Positions 37,564 through 48,030 are shown, numbered from the stretch's first letter. The stretch: 64,000 nt of DNA from Streptomyces sp. ISL-98 (GCF_018614055.1 NZ_JAGGPB010000020.1:62001-126000), one strand, 5' to 3'. Numbers and translations are program-made. Notes: generated by a model from the letters alone, not told the origin.

Positions 37564-39066
37564 GTGTCGGCACAACAGACCATCCATGTGGGCGGAAAGT
37601 GGCAAGCAGCCGCTTCCGGCGCCACGCGCGAGATCATCGACCCCGCGGACGCCAAGCCCTTCGCCGTTGTCGCCGAGGGCGGTGCCGCGGATGTCGATGC
37701 GGCCGTGGGGGCTGCCCGTACGGCCTTCGACACCGGCGAGTGGCCCCGTACCCCGGTGGCCGAGCGGGCCGCGCTGCTGCGCCGCGTCGGTGAGCTCCTC
37801 CAGCGTGACCGCGAGGAGATCGCGCTCCTGGAGAGCCGCGACGCGGGGAAGACGCTGGAGGAGGGCCGGGTCGACGTCGACTGCGTGACCGACGCCTTCC
37901 GGTACTTCGCCGACCTCGTGATGAACGAGAGCGGCGGCCGCGTCGTCGACGCCGGTTCCCCGGACATCCACAGCGTCGTCGTGCACGAGCCGGTCGGCGT
38001 CTGTGCGCTCATCGCGCCATGGAACTATCCGCTGCTCCAGGCCAGCTGGAAGATCGCCCCGGCTCTCGCCGCGGGCAACACTTTTGTGCTCAAGCCCAGC
38101 GAGATCACCCCCCTGACGACCGTCGCGCTCGTCGAGCTCCTCGTCGAAGCGGGCCTTCCCGCCGGTGTCGCCAACCTCGTGACCGGCGCGGGCGACCCCG
38201 TCGGCGCGCGCATGTCCGAGCACCCCGACGTCGACCTCGTCTCGTTCACCGGCGGCCTCGCCAGCGGCACGAAGGTGATGCAGGCCGCCGCCGTGACCGT
38301 GAAGAAGGTCGCGCTGGAGCTGGGCGGCAAGAACCCCAACGTCGTCTTCGCCGACGCCTGCGCGACCGAAGAGGGCTTCGACACCGCCGTCGACCAGGCG
38401 CTCAACGCCGCCTTCATCCACAGCGGCCAGGTCTGCTCGGCCGGCTCCCGGCTGATCATCGAGGAGTCGGTGCGCGAGCGCTTCGTCGCCGAACTCGCCC
38501 GCAGGGCCGCGAAGATACGCCTCGGCCGCGGCACGGCCGACGGCGTGGAGTGCGGACCGCTCGTGTCCGCGCAGCAATTGGCGAAGACCGAGATGTACGT
38601 CGCCTCCGCGCTGGAGGAGGGCGCCGTACTGCGCGCCGGCGGCGCGCGGCCCGGGCCGTCCGACGTACGGCCCGAGGGCGGGTACTTCTACGAGCCGACC
38701 GTCCTCGACCTGTGCCACGGCGAGATGCGCGTCGTACGGGAAGAGGTCTTCGGGCCGGTCCTGACCGTGGAGACCTTCCACACCGAGGACGAGGCCGTGG
38801 CCCTCGCCAATGACACCGAGTACGGCCTGGCGGGCGGCGTATGGACGGCGGACGCCGGGCGTGCGCGGCGGGTCGCGGGGCGGCTGCGGCACGGCACGGT
38901 ATGGATCAACGACTTCCATCCCTACCTGCCGCAGGCGGAGTGGGGTGGGTTCGGCAAGTCGGGTGTCGGGCGTGAGCTCGGGCCGTCCGGACTGGCCGAG
39001 TACCGCGAGGCGAAGCACGTCTACCAGAACCTGGATCCGCGCCCTGTGCGCTGGTTCGCGGGCTGA
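37564..39066 (+). CDS. betB: Betaine-aldehyde dehydrogenase
   Basis: The 500-residue NAD-dependent aldehyde dehydrogenase oxidises betaine aldehyde to glycine betaine. Seen: APWNYPLLQASWKIAPALAAGN (NAD site), FTGGLASGTKVM, VALELGGKNPNVVF (catalytic Glu) and the Cys loop HSGQVCSAGSRL, with VREEVFGPVL and WINDFHPYLPQAEWGGFGKSGVGRELG at the end. The substrate is judged from the GMC oxidoreductase and betaine-transport genes that follow on the same strand. The GTG start has GGAAGG upstream. The gap to betA (105 bp) contains a dispersed repeat. Confidence 0.9.
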   Translation: MSAQQTIHVGGKWQAAASGATREIIDPADAKPFAVVAEGGAADVDAAVGAARTAFDTGEWPRTPVAERAALLRRVGELLQRDREEIALLESRDAGKTLEEGRVDVDCVTDAFRYFADLVMNESGGRVVDAGSPDIHSVVVHEPVGVCALIAPWNYPLLQASWKIAPALAAGNTFVLKPSEITPLTTVALVELLVEAGLPAGVANLVTGAGDPVGARMSEHPDVDLVSFTGGLASGTKVMQAAAVTVKKVALELGGKNPNVVFADACATEEGFDTAVDQALNAAFIHSGQVCSAGSRLIIEESVRERFVAELARRAAKIRLGRGTADGVECGPLVSAQQLAKTEMYVASALEEGAVLRAGGARPGPSDVRPEGGYFYEPTVLDLCHGEMRVVREEVFGPVLTVETFHTEDEAVALANDTEYGLAGGVWTADAGRARRVAGRLRHGTVWINDFHPYLPQAEWGGFGKSGVGRELGPSGLAEYREAKHVYQNLDPRPVRWFAG

Positions 39067-39069
39067 GGG

Positions 39070-39132
39070 TTCTTCCCCACCCCATCCCTTCCCGCAGTGA
39101 CATTTTGCGGCTGCCGCCGCGTGAGGGGCTTC
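39070..39132 (+). repeat. Dispersed intergenic repeat, copy B
   Basis: The core at 39097-39122 is the exact reverse complement of 6320-6345, and similarity continues on both sides. This copy lies between betB and betA. The hairpin gcggc/gccgc is retained, so it could affect message stability inside the operon. Confidence 0.85.
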
Positions 39133-39171
39133 GTCCCGGACCAGTGGCCGCACGAAAGAGGAGCACAACCC

Positions 39172-40704
39172 ATGCCCGTATACGACTACGTCGTCGTCGG
39201 GGGCGGCACCGCAGGATCGGTGATCGCGTCCCGTCTCACCGAGGACCCGTCGGTCCGTGTCGCCGTCATCGAGGGCGGCCCCACGGACATCGACCGGCCC
39301 GACGTCCTGACGCTGCGCCGCTGGATGGGCCTGCTCGGCGGTGACCTCGACTACGACTACCCCACCACCGAGCAGCCCCGCGGCAACTCCCACATCCGGC
39401 ACAGCCGCGCCCGCGTCCTGGGCGGCTGCTCCTCGCACAACACCCTCATCGCCTTCCAGCCGCTGCCGTCCGACTGGGACGAGTGGGCGGAGGCCGGGGC
39501 CGAGGGGTGGGACGCCGCGGCCATGGGGCCGTACTTCCACAAGCTCCGCAACAACATCGTGCCGGTCGACGAGAAGGACCGGAACGCCATCGCCCGCGAC
39601 TTCGTCGACGCGGCCCAGGACGCGCTCGGGGTGCCGCGCGTCGAGGGCTTCAACAAGAAGCCCTTCCACGAGGGTGTCGGCTTCTTCGACCTCGCGTACC
39701 ACCCCGAGAACAACAAGCGCTCGTCCGCCTCGGTCGCGTATCTGCACCCGTTCCTCGACCGGCCGAACCTCCACATCATGCTGGAGACCTGGGCGTACAA
39801 GCTGGAGCTGGACGGCACCCGGGCGACCGGCGTGCAGGTCCGGACGAAGGACGGCACGGAGATCCTCGTCGAGGCGAGCCGTGAAGTGCTGGTGTGCGCG
39901 GGCGCGGTGGACACCCCGCGGCTGCTGATGCACTCCGGCATCGGCCCGAAGGCCGACCTCGAAGCGCTCGGCATTCCCGTCGTGCTCGACCTGCCCGGCG
40001 TCGGCGAGAACCTGCTCGACCACCCCGAGTCGGTCATCGTCTGGGAGACGGACGGGCCGATCCCCGAGAACTCGGCGATGGACTCCGACGCGGGTCTGTT
40101 CGTACGAAGGGACCCCGAGAGCCGGGGCCCCGACCTGATGTTCCATTTCTACCAAATCCCGTTCACCGACAACCCGGAACGGCTCGGGTACGAGCGCCCC
40201 GAGCACGGTGTGTCGATGACCCCGAACATCCCCAAGCCGCGCAGCCGCGGCCGTCTCTTCCTGACCAGCGCCGATCCGTCGGTCAAGCCCTCGCTGGACT
40301 TCCGTTACTTCACGGACGAGGACGACTACGACGGCCGCACGCTCGTCGACGGCATCCGCATCGCCCGCGAGATCGCCAAGGCCGAACCGCTGGCGAAGTG
40401 GCTGACGCGCGAGGTGTGCCCCGGTCCCGACGTCACCACCGACGAGGAGATCAGCGAGTACGCCCGCAAGGTCGCGCACACCGTCTACCACCCTGCGGGA
40501 ACCTGCCGAATGGGCGCTTCCGACGACGAACTTGCCGTAGTGTCACCGGACTTGAAAATCCGTGGCCTCGAAGGCATCCGTATCGCCGACGCATCCGTCT
40601 TCCCGACGATGCCAGCCGTGAACCCGATGATCGGGGTCCTGATGGTGGGGGAGAAGTGCGCCGAACTGCTTGCCGCAACCACTACACCGGGAGGTGATGC
40701 GTGA
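39172..40704 (+). CDS. betA: Choline dehydrogenase-type GMC oxidoreductase
   Basis: The 510-residue FAD enzyme has the GMC signature [16 protein letters not shown] at the N-terminus (residues about 6-21) and [14 protein letters not shown]. The C-terminal His motifs [11 protein letters not shown] and [15 protein letters not shown] follow. It should oxidise choline to betaine aldehyde, the substrate of the preceding BetB, though other alcohols are possible in this family. AGAGGAG lies before the ATG. Its stop overlaps the transporter ATPase start. Confidence 0.85.
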   Translation: MPVYDYVVVGGGTAGSVIASRLTEDPSVRVAVIEGGPTDIDRPDVLTLRRWMGLLGGDLDYDYPTTEQPRGNSHIRHSRARVLGGCSSHNTLIAFQPLPSDWDEWAEAGAEGWDAAAMGPYFHKLRNNIVPVDEKDRNAIARDFVDAAQDALGVPRVEGFNKKPFHEGVGFFDLAYHPENNKRSSASVAYLHPFLDRPNLHIMLETWAYKLELDGTRATGVQVRTKDGTEILVEASREVLVCAGAVDTPRLLMHSGIGPKADLEALGIPVVLDLPGVGENLLDHPESVIVWETDGPIPENSAMDSDAGLFVRRDPESRGPDLMFHFYQIPFTDNPERLGYERPEHGVSMTPNIPKPRSRGRLFLTSADPSVKPSLDFRYFTDEDDYDGRTLVDGIRIAREIAKAEPLAKWLTREVCPGPDVTTDEEISEYARKVAHTVYHPAGTCRMGASDDELAVVSPDLKIRGLEGIRIADASVFPTMPAVNPMIGVLMVGEKCAELLAATTTPGGDA

Positions 40705-41804
40705 TGACCGCCACTGAAAAAGCCACCGAAGCAACCACCGAAAAGACAACCGCCACCGAACCGGTCTTCTCCGTTCGTAATCTGTGGAAGGTCTTCGGAC
40801 CGAAGGCCGACCGCATACCGGCCAGCAAGGAGTACGCGGAGCTGTCCGCCGAAGAGCTGCGGTCCCGCACCGGCTGCACCGCCGCCGTGCGTGACGTCTC
40901 CTTCGACGTGCACAAGGGCGAGGTCTTCGTCGTCATGGGGCTGTCGGGCTCCGGCAAGTCCACCCTCGTACGCTGCCTCACCCGCCTCATCGAGCCCACC
41001 TCCGGCGCCGTCGCCATCGACGGCGAGGACGTTCTCTCCATGGACAAGTCGCGGCTGCGCGAACTGCGCCGGCACCGCGCCTCCATGGTCTTCCAGCACT
41101 TCGGCCTGCTGCCGCACCGCTCCGTCGTCGACAACGTCGCCTACGGCCTGGAAATCCAGGGCATGGGCAAGTCCGAGCGCCGCGCCAAGGCCGCCGAGGT
41201 CGTCGAGAAGGTTGGCCTCGCGGGCATGGAAGAGCGCCGCCCCGGTCAGCTCTCCGGCGGCCAGCAGCAGCGCGTCGGCCTCGCCCGCGCCCTCGCTGTC
41301 GACCCGGAAGTGCTGCTCTTCGACGAGCCGTTCAGCGCGCTCGACCCGCTGATCCGCCGTGACATGCAGGAAGAAGTCATCCGCCTGCACCGCGAAGAGG
41401 GCCGCACGATGGTCTTCATCACCCACGACCTCAGCGAGGCGCTGCGGCTCGGCGACCGGATCGCGCTGATGCGCGACGGCCGGATCGTGCAGCTCGGCAC
41501 GCCCGAGGAGATCGTCGGAGCGCCCGCCGACGACTACGTACGCGACTTCGTCCGCGACGTACCGCGCGAGCAGGTCATGACCGTACGCACGGCCATGCGC
41601 CCCGCCGACGCCGGCGAGGCCGAGACCGGCGCGTCCGTCGCCCCCGACGCCACTGTCTCCGACGCCATCGAGGCCGTCGCCCGCACCGGCGAGCCCGCCC
41701 GCGTCATGCAGGACGGCCGCTGCATCGGCATCGTGGACCACAAGGGGCTGCTCGCCGTCGTCGCGGGCATCGGGCCCTCGGACCCGAAGGCGGTCGCCGC
41801 ATGA
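40704..41804 (+). CDS. Glycine betaine/proline ABC transporter, ATP-binding subunit
   Basis: The 366-residue ProV/OpuAA-type ATPase has Walker [10 protein letters not shown], signature LSGGQQQR, Walker [14 protein letters not shown] and the switch His in ITHDL. The C-terminal CBS-like region ([15 protein letters not shown] ... [13 protein letters not shown]) is typical of osmosensing transporters. Start at ATG 40704, with GGAGGTGA six bases upstream; a GTG at 40701 is possible. The 4-base overlap with the permease gene shows one operon with the betaine synthesis genes, so uptake and synthesis of this compatible solute are linked. Confidence 0.92.
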   Translation: MTATEKATEATTEKTTATEPVFSVRNLWKVFGPKADRIPASKEYAELSAEELRSRTGCTAAVRDVSFDVHKGEVFVVMGLSGSGKSTLVRCLTRLIEPTSGAVAIDGEDVLSMDKSRLRELRRHRASMVFQHFGLLPHRSVVDNVAYGLEIQGMGKSERRAKAAEVVEKVGLAGMEERRPGQLSGGQQQRVGLARALAVDPEVLLFDEPFSALDPLIRRDMQEEVIRLHREEGRTMVFITHDLSEALRLGDRIALMRDGRIVQLGTPEEIVGAPADDYVRDFVRDVPREQVMTVRTAMRPADAGEAETGASVAPDATVSDAIEAVARTGEPARVMQDGRCIGIVDHKGLLAVVAGIGPSDPKAVAA

Positions 41805-43813
41805 CGGCGGCCGTCACCGCGCCCGTGAAGGACCGGGCAACGGCAAGCGAGAAGGGCCGGTTCGCCGCCCTTGTACGCCACCGGGTCGGCCGGAAGCTGC
41901 TGCCGCTCGCGGTCGCCGCGTTCGTGCTCGTACCGCTCGGGGTCGTGCTGTGGGGCGGCGGCAGCTGGCCCGCCGGCCTGACCGTGGACATCTCCGGGCC
42001 CCTCGACGACGCCAACGCGTGGGTCATCGACAACCGCGAGACCCACCCCCTCTTCCTCTACTTCCTCCTGCACCTCTCCAACACCGCCACCGACGCGGTC
42101 AACGCCGTCTACAACGGCCTCGACGCGCTCGGCTGGGTCGGCTTCGCCGTCATGGCGGTGCTCTTCGCCTGGCGCGCTGCCGGGCTCGACCGGCGCGGCG
42201 CGAAGACCGCGGGCATCGCGGTCGGCGTGTTCGCGGTGTGCGGGCTGCTGGGCATGTGGGACGCGACGCTGCTCACCATCGCCCTGATGGTGGTCGCGGT
42301 CGGGCTGGCCTCCGTGGTCGGCATCCTGCTCGGGCTCGCGGCGGGTCTCTCCGACCGCTTCAACCGGATGCTGCGCCCGGTGCTCGACACCATGCAGGTC
42401 ATGCCGGCCTTCGCGTATCTGCTGCCGTTCGTGCTGGTCTTCGGCACGGGTACGCCCGCGGCCCTCTTCTGCACCGTCATCTACGCCGCCCCGCCGATGG
42501 CCCGCCTCACGGCGCTCGGCCTGCGCGGCGCGGACGCCGGTGTGCTGGAGGCCTCGGCCTCGCTGGGCGCCAGCGGCCGCCAGCGGCTGTGGACGGCGCG
42601 GCTGCCGCTCGCCCGCAAGGAAATGCTGCTCGGCCTCAACCAGACGATCATGATGGCTCTCTCGATGGTCGTCATCGCGGCCCTCGTCGGCGCCGGCGGT
42701 CTCGGCGAAGAGGTCTACTCGGCGCTTTCCACGGTCGACGTCGGCAAGGCGCTCGCGGCGGGCATCCCGATCGTGCTGATCGCGGTCTGGCTGGACCGTA
42801 CGACTGCTGCGGCGGGCGAGCGCATCGGCACGTCCGTGCCGGGCGAAGGCTTCTCGCTGCTGCACGGCTGGCGAGCCTGGGCCCTGGTCGGCGCCGTCAC
42901 TGCGGCCGCCGCCGTCGCCGGGCGTGCGCTCGCTTCGCAGACCTGGCCGGAGAGCTGGACGTACAACATCTCCACGCCCGTCAACAAGGCGCAGGACTGG
43001 ATCACCGAGCACATCTCCTCCGGTGTCCCCGTTCTCGGCGGCACCGAAGTCTGGTCGGAGACCTTCACGCTGTGGGTGCTCAACCCGCTGCGCGACGGCC
43101 TGCTCTGGCTGCCCTGGTGGTCCGTGCTGCTGCTCGTCGCGGCGCTGGCGTGGCTGGTCGGCACGTGGGCGACCGCGCTCACGTCGACACTCGCAATGGG
43201 CCTCATCGGCGTACTCGGCGTATGGACGAAGTCCCTCGACACGCTGTCCCAGGTGATAGCGGCGCTCGTGGTCACCCTGGCGCTCGGCTTCGCGCTGGGT
43301 GTCGCGGCGGCGCGGGCGGGCCGGTTCGAACGGTGGATGCGGCCGGTGCTGGACGCGATGCAGACCATGCCGCAGTTCGTCTATCTGATCCCGGTGGTCG
43401 CCCTGTTCGGCGTCACGCGCGCGTCCGCCATCATCGCGGCCGTCGTGTACGCGCTGCCCGCGGTCGTACGCATCACCACCCAGGGCATCAGGGACGTGAA
43501 CCCCTCGGCGCTGGAGGCCTCGCGTTCGATGGGTGCGAGCTCCCGGCAGCAGCTCTTCCAGGTGCAGCTGCCGCTGGCCCGTCCGGCGCTTCAGCTCGCC
43601 GTCAACCAGGGCGTGGTCCTGGTGCTCGCCGTGGTCGTCGTCGGCGCCCTCGTCGGCGGTGGCGCGCTCGGCTACGACGTGGTCAAGGGCCTCTCGCGCG
43701 GCGAGATGGGCATCGGCATGACGGCCGGCGCCGCGATCGTCTGCCTCGGCCTCGTCCTCGACCGCCTGACTCAGCCCGGCGCGGGCCGCTCCCGCGGCCG
43801 TAACGACAGCTGA
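41801..43813 (+). CDS. Glycine betaine ABC transporter permease, two fused permease domains
   Basis: At 670 residues this is about twice the size of a ProW/OpuAB permease. Two permease domains are joined in one chain. The EAA loop occurs twice: [22 protein letters not shown] in the first half and [22 protein letters not shown] in the second. The domain interiors ([40 protein letters not shown]) are alike. The fusion replaces the usual homodimer. It overlaps the ATPase gene by 4 bp and lies 51 bp before the binding-protein gene. Confidence 0.92.
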   Translation: MTAAVTAPVKDRATASEKGRFAALVRHRVGRKLLPLAVAAFVLVPLGVVLWGGGSWPAGLTVDISGPLDDANAWVIDNRETHPLFLYFLLHLSNTATDAVNAVYNGLDALGWVGFAVMAVLFAWRAAGLDRRGAKTAGIAVGVFAVCGLLGMWDATLLTIALMVVAVGLASVVGILLGLAAGLSDRFNRMLRPVLDTMQVMPAFAYLLPFVLVFGTGTPAALFCTVIYAAPPMARLTALGLRGADAGVLEASASLGASGRQRLWTARLPLARKEMLLGLNQTIMMALSMVVIAALVGAGGLGEEVYSALSTVDVGKALAAGIPIVLIAVWLDRTTAAAGERIGTSVPGEGFSLLHGWRAWALVGAVTAAAAVAGRALASQTWPESWTYNISTPVNKAQDWITEHISSGVPVLGGTEVWSETFTLWVLNPLRDGLLWLPWWSVLLLVAALAWLVGTWATALTSTLAMGLIGVLGVWTKSLDTLSQVIAALVVTLALGFALGVAAARAGRFERWMRPVLDAMQTMPQFVYLIPVVALFGVTRASAIIAAVVYALPAVVRITTQGIRDVNPSALEASRSMGASSRQQLFQVQLPLARPALQLAVNQGVVLVLAVVVVGALVGGGALGYDVVKGLSRGEMGIGMTAGAAIVCLGLVLDRLTQPGAGRSRGRNDS

Positions 43814-43864
43814 CCACCTCCCCCTCTGCCTGACTCCCCGCCAAAGAAAAGAGACACCCTCACC

Positions 43865-44830
43865 ATGCGCATGAATACGCGAATACTCCGTACCGCGACC
43901 GCTTCCGCCGCCGCCCTCGGCCTGCTTGCCCTCAGCGGGTGCGGCGCCGCCGAGACCGGCAAGAGCGACGAGCCCGGCGGCAAGAAGACCGTGAAGCTGA
44001 CGGTCCCGTCGTGGGTCGGCGCCCAGGCCAACACGGCCGTGGCCTCGTACCTCCTGGAGAAGGAGCTCGGCTACACCGTCAAGACCCAGCAGATGGGCGA
44101 GGTCCTCGCGTGGGACGCCCTGTCGAAGGGCGACATCGACGGGATCATGGAGGACTGGGGGCACCCCAAGGAGGAGAAGCAGTACGTCGACACCAAGAAG
44201 ACCGTCGTCAAGGGCGGCGACCTCGGTGTCACCGGGCACATCGGCTGGTACGTGCCGAAGTACTACGCCGACAAGCACCCGGACGTCACGGACTGGAAGA
44301 ACCTCAACAAGTACGCCAAGGACTTCAAGACCGCGGAGAGCGGTGACAAGGGCGAGATCCTCGAAGGCTCGCCCGACTACGTCACCAACGACGACGCGAT
44401 CATCAAGAACCTGAAGCTGAACCTCAAGACCAACTACTCGGGCTCCGAGGCCAGCCAGATCACGGCCATGAAGAAGTACGCCAAGGCGAAGAAGCCGTTC
44501 CTGACGTACTGGTGGACGCCGCAGTGGCTGAACGCCGAGATCGACATGGTCGAGGTCAAGCTGCCGGCGTACAAGGACGGCTGTGCGGACGACCCGAAGA
44601 AGGTCGCCTGCGCCTACCCGAACACGCCGCTCCAGAAGTTCTTCAACGCGGACTTCGCGAAGAAGGGCGGCAAGGCGGCGGAGTTCCTGAAGAACTTCAA
44701 GTGGACGACCGAGCAGCAGAACGAGGTCGCCCTGATGATCGCGGACGAGAAGCTCTCGCCCGAGGCCGCGGCCGAGAAGTGGGTCAAGGCGAACGAGTCG
44801 ACATGGAAGGCCTGGATGCCGAAGAAGTAG
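43865..44830 (+). CDS. Glycine betaine ABC transporter substrate-binding lipoprotein
   Basis: The 321-residue protein has a lipoprotein signal peptide ending in LSGC and the OpuAC/ProX type-II fold. Tryptophans likely to form the betaine-binding cage are in VPSWVGAQAN, DWGHP, GWYVP and YWWTPQWL. Lys-rich surface loops are typical of Streptomyces secreted lipoproteins. It closes the betaine operon, and a terminator follows at 44852. Confidence 0.92.
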   Translation: MRMNTRILRTATASAAALGLLALSGCGAAETGKSDEPGGKKTVKLTVPSWVGAQANTAVASYLLEKELGYTVKTQQMGEVLAWDALSKGDIDGIMEDWGHPKEEKQYVDTKKTVVKGGDLGVTGHIGWYVPKYYADKHPDVTDWKNLNKYAKDFKTAESGDKGEILEGSPDYVTNDDAIIKNLKLNLKTNYSGSEASQITAMKKYAKAKKPFLTYWWTPQWLNAEIDMVEVKLPAYKDGCADDPKKVACAYPNTPLQKFFNADFAKKGGKAAEFLKNFKWTTEQQNEVALMIADEKLSPEAAAEKWVKANESTWKAWMPKK

Positions 44831-44851
44831 CTTTCGGCGCGCGGTGACGAG

Positions 44852-44878
44852 GGGCCTGTTTCTGGTAAACAGGCCCTT
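44852..44878 (+). terminator. Terminator of the betaine operon
   Basis: Stem gggcctgttt/aaacaggccc with loop ctggt, followed by TT, just after the binding-protein gene. Confidence 0.85.
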
Positions 44879-44913
44879 CGTCATGCGACGACGTACAGCA
44901 CGGGGGACCACCG

Positions 44914-45369
44914 ATGGACTTCATGTTCTATGCCATACCCGCGCTCATCGCCGCGCTGGCGCTCTTCATGGCGGGCAAGACCGTCGCCTCGCTGCTGCGG
45001 CTGAAAGCGGCCTGGCGCAGCGGGCTCACCGCGGAGGGGCGCTGCGTCCGTACGTACACAACGACGAGCCGGAGCGGCGACGACAACCGCCTCCGCACGA
45101 CGATGCATCACGTGTACGAGTTCACTGTCCCCGGCGGAGACGGCCGCCCCGTCCGCTTCGAGGAGACGGACGGTCCGGGCACGGTCATCGAGGGCGACAT
45201 CGTTCCCGTCCACTACCCGGCCGACCGCCCGGAACGGGCCACGGCGCTGTCGCCGGAGCGTGCGACGCGGGCCACGGTGGGTGCGGTGTTCGTGGTGGGG
45301 TTCTGCGGGGTGGTGACGGCGTTCTGCGTCTTCTTCGCGCTGACGTACGCGACGGTCTTCGACTTCTGA
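44914..45369 (+). CDS. DUF3592-like membrane protein
   Basis: The 151-residue protein has an N-terminal transmembrane helix (FYAIPALIAALALFMAGK), a small beta-rich domain (EGRCVRTYTTTSRSG ... HHVYEFTVPGGDGRPVRFEE ... VPVHYPADRPERA) and a second helix (VGAVFVVGFCGVVTAFCVFFALTY). This layout fits DUF3592. Role unknown. ATG 44914 or 44923 can be the start; the first has GGGGGA upstream. Confidence 0.7.
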   Translation: MDFMFYAIPALIAALALFMAGKTVASLLRLKAAWRSGLTAEGRCVRTYTTTSRSGDDNRLRTTMHHVYEFTVPGGDGRPVRFEETDGPGTVIEGDIVPVHYPADRPERATALSPERATRATVGAVFVVGFCGVVTAFCVFFALTYATVFDF

Positions 45370-45404
45370 GTTCTGCTTCTGAGCGGTTTCTGAGCAGAAA
45401 AAGA

Positions 45405-45437
45405 GGCCCCGGCCGGACGGGGGGACCGACCGGGGCC
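45405..45437. terminator. Bidirectional terminator between convergent genes
   Basis: Stem ggccccggccg pairs with cgaccggggcc (one mismatch) around a G-rich loop. It follows the DUF3592-like gene and faces the EamA gene. Confidence 0.65.
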
Positions 45438-45521
45438 GTACATGGGTGAGTGCGGATGGCGGTGCCACGCTCACGTAAAGATGAACGATAAACCAGTCCG
45501 GCTTGTTCCCGCACACCTGAG

Positions 45522-46445
45522 TCATTTGCGTCCGTCATCTGCGGAAGGCGTGGCGGCCCGCTCGGCGCCCGGGACCGCCGCGACCGGGGCCTCCCCGAAC
45601 CGTGCCAGGGCCAGTGCGCCCGCCACCGCCACCGCGAAGCCGCTGATCGCCAGCCATGCCAGGCCCTCGCGCGTACGGTCGCCGAGCCAGACGACGCCCA
45701 CCAGGGCGGGGCCGATCGTCTCGCCGATCACCATGCCCGCGGTCGCCGTGGTCACCGAGCCGCGCTGGAGCGCCGAGGTGAACAACAGGAACGCCGTGCC
45801 GCCGCCGAGCAGCAGCGCGTACAGGGCCGGATTGGCGAAGACCGCCGACGGCGCCGGGTCTTCGTTGATCAGCCGCACGGAGACCGACACCACCCCGAAG
45901 CCCGTGCCCGCGCCGAAGCCGAGGAGCAGGGAGCGGGCCGGGTCGCGGAGGCGGCCCGCCAGCGCGCCCGCGACCAGCACGGCGCACGCGACGCCGAGCA
46001 GGGCGTACGGCAGGGCCGGCGGGGTGTGGATGTCGCCCTCCGCGCCCGAGGAGAACCCGAGCGCCGCCAGGCCCGCGCAGACGACGGCCACCGCACTCCA
46101 CTCGATGCGATTGAGGGGCACCTTCAGGACGCGGGCGGCGATCACCGCTGTGACCGCGAGGCTGCCGGCCTGGGCCGCCTCGACGGCGTAGATCGGGACG
46201 GTGAGCAGGGCGACGAGCTGGAGTACGAAGCCGAAGAAGTCGAGGGTGAGACCGGCGACGTAACGCCACTGGCGCAGCGCGCGCATCAGCAGAACGAGGT
46301 CGACGCCGCTGCCGGTGCCCGGCTGCACGGAGCGGGCCGCGGTGGCCTGCAGCACGGAGGCCGTACCGATGCAGACCGCCGAAGAGAGCGCGCAGATCAT
46401 CCCAAGGATCACAAAAGCGACTTTAGATGGGGAGGGATCGTGCAC
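45522..46445 (-). CDS. EamA/DMT-type membrane transporter
   Basis: The 307-residue protein has about nine to ten hydrophobic segments (FVILGMICALSSAVCIGTASVL, LDFFGFVLQLVALLTV, LPYALLGVACAVLVAGALAG, LYALLLGGGTAFLLFTSAL, LAISGFAVAVAGALALARF). It matches drug/metabolite-transporter superfamily proteins that resemble the magnesium transporter NIPA group. The substrate is unknown. Start taken as GTG 46445; internal starts a dozen residues later are possible. It diverges from the small lipoprotein gene. Confidence 0.7.
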   Translation of the reverse strand: MHDPSPSKVAFVILGMICALSSAVCIGTASVLQATAARSVQPGTGSGVDLVLLMRALRQWRYVAGLTLDFFGFVLQLVALLTVPIYAVEAAQAGSLAVTAVIAARVLKVPLNRIEWSAVAVVCAGLAALGFSSGAEGDIHTPPALPYALLGVACAVLVAGALAGRLRDPARSLLLGFGAGTGFGVVSVSVRLINEDPAPSAVFANPALYALLLGGGTAFLLFTSALQRGSVTTATAGMVIGETIGPALVGVVWLGDRTREGLAWLAISGFAVAVAGALALARFGEAPVAAVPGAERAATPSADDGRK

Positions 46446-46528
46446 CGGGTTCCGGCGGCGGGAGCGGGCCCTCTAGTCTGTCGGACGGTCTGGAGAGTGT
46501 GTTCGAACGACGGGGTAGGGGCCAGTAC

Positions 46529-46810
46529 ATGGCGGTAACACGGCGCAAGATGAGGTCCGGCACGGTGCTGCTCGGCGGCATGGGGGTGCTCGCCGCGACG
46601 CTCACGGCGTGCGGCTCGGAGCCCGACGAGCGGTGCGTCGACGCGATCACCCAAGAAGTGCTGCCGGACTACGAGTGCGACGACAGCAGCAGTAGCGGTC
46701 GGTACTACTACGGCGGCAGCGTCAGCAACGGCAGGGTCTCGGGCGGCAGCTTCGACAAGTCCGCGGTCGACACCGGCGGCTTCGGGTCCTCCGGCTCCAG
46801 CGGCGGCTGA
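46529..46810 (+). CDS. Small lipoprotein (YgiB-like)
   Basis: The 93-residue protein has a signal peptide with lipobox LTAC. The mature part has one Cys pair (RCVDAITQEVLPDYEC) and a Ser/Gly/Tyr-rich tail ending TGGFGSSGSSGG. The short RGGFG-like tail and the next gene (ATP-grasp ligase) match the ygiB-ygiC pair of E. coli, where YgiB is a lipoprotein of unknown role. The spacing to the ligase is 23 bp, one operon. I base the family on these features only. Confidence 0.65.
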   Translation: MAVTRRKMRSGTVLLGGMGVLAATLTACGSEPDERCVDAITQEVLPDYECDDSSSSGRYYYGGSVSNGRVSGGSFDKSAVDTGGFGSSGSSGG

Positions 46811-46833
46811 CGGATCGCAGGCGGCACGTACTG

Positions 46834-48030
46834 ATGAAGCGTCACACGATCGAACCGCGCCCCGGCTGGCAGCAGACCGTCGAGGAACAGGGCCTGATCT
46901 ATCCGCTGACCCGCTATCCCGACGGCTCTCTGCGCCCGTACTGGGACGAGAGCGCGTACTACGAGTTCTCGCTGCCCGAGGTCGAGGCGATGGAGGACGT
47001 CGTCGAGGAACTGCACGCCATGTGCCTGGCCGCGGCCGCGCACATCGTCGAGCACGACCGCTTCGCCGACCTCGGCATCACCGACCGGAGGCTGGTCTCG
47101 CGGATCGCCACGTCCTGGCGCCGGCGTGCCGAACTCCCCTCGATCTACGGCCGGTTCGATCTGCGGTACGACGGCACCGGCCCGGCCAAGATGCTGGAGT
47201 ACAACGCCGATACGCCCACCTCCCTGGTGGAGGCGGCCAGCCCGCAGTGGTTCTGGATGGAGGAGCGCTTCCCCGGCGCCGACCAGTGGAACTCGCTGCA
47301 CGAGCGGCTCGTCGACGCCTGGAAGCGGCAGGCTCCGCTGCTGCCGCCCGGTCCTGTGCACTTCGTCCACTCGGAGGGCGACGAGCTGGGCGAGGACCTG
47401 ATGACGGTCGCGTATCTGCGCGAGACCGCGCAGCAGGCCGGGCTCGCCACGGAGGCGCTGTCGGTCGAACAGATCGGCTGGGACCGGCTTTCGGGCCGCT
47501 TCGTCGACACCAAGCTGCGCTTCATCCGCAGCTGCTTCAAGCTCTACCCGTGGGAGTGGCTGGCGACCGACCGCTTCGGGCCGCACGTCCTCAATACGCT
47601 CGACAACGGTGGCGGTACGGGCACTACGTGCTGGATCGAGCCGGCCTGGAAGATGCTGCTCTCCAACAAGGCGCTGCTCGCGATCCTCTGGGAGCTCTAC
47701 CCCGGCCACCCGAACCTGCTGGCCGCGTACGTGGACGGGCCGCGCGAGCTGGCGGGGGCGGACGGTCCCGGGTACGTCGCGAAGCCGCTGCTCGGGCGTG
47801 AGGGGGCGGGGGTCACGATCCACGAGCCGGGCTCGCCTCCTCCGGCTCGGAGCCCCGGCGAACCCCCGGTCTGCTACCAGGAGTTGGCGCCGCTGCCGGA
47901 CTTCGACGGCAACCGGGTGGTGCTCGGTGCGTGGGTCGTGGAGAACGAGGCGGCGGGGCTCGGCATCCGCGAGTCGTCGGGCCTGGTGACGGACGAATAC
48001 GCACGCTTCTTGCCGCACGTGATTCTTTAG
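46834..48030 (+). CDS. Glutathionylspermidine-synthase-like ATP-grasp ligase (YgiC-like)
   Basis: The 398-residue protein has the GSP-synthase fold: RYDGTGPAKMLEYNADTPTSLVEAA, then VHFVHSEGDELGEDLMTVAYL and ETAQQAGLATEAL, IEPAWKMLLSNKALLAILWELYPGHPNLLAAY and GYVAKPLLGREGAGVTI. This part makes the C-N ligase half of GSP synthetase, without the amidase domain. It should join an amino acid or peptide to an amine using ATP. The true substrate of YgiC-like enzymes is unsettled. ATG 46834. A possible terminator hairpin (GC-rich repeats) follows at 48031-48124. Confidence 0.85.
   Translation: MKRHTIEPRPGWQQTVEEQGLIYPLTRYPDGSLRPYWDESAYYEFSLPEVEAMEDVVEELHAMCLAAAAHIVEHDRFADLGITDRRLVSRIATSWRRRAELPSIYGRFDLRYDGTGPAKMLEYNADTPTSLVEAASPQWFWMEERFPGADQWNSLHERLVDAWKRQAPLLPPGPVHFVHSEGDELGEDLMTVAYLRETAQQAGLATEALSVEQIGWDRLSGRFVDTKLRFIRSCFKLYPWEWLATDRFGPHVLNTLDNGGGTGTTCWIEPAWKMLLSNKALLAILWELYPGHPNLLAAYVDGPRELAGADGPGYVAKPLLGREGAGVTIHEPGSPPPARSPGEPPVCYQELAPLPDFDGNRVVLGAWVVENEAAGLGIRESSGLVTDEYARFLPHVIL

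Noticed and set aside
36766..40491. Very long open frames on the minus strand (for example 36766-40491 and 41534-44911)
   Set aside because: They are antisense to betB, betA and the transporter genes, have repetitive Val/Arg/Gly composition, and arise from third-codon G/C bias.
45486..45505. ARE-like AAACCAGTCCGGCTTG
   Set aside because: The second half-site is TTG instead of GGT, and it lies in a convergent intergenic region.
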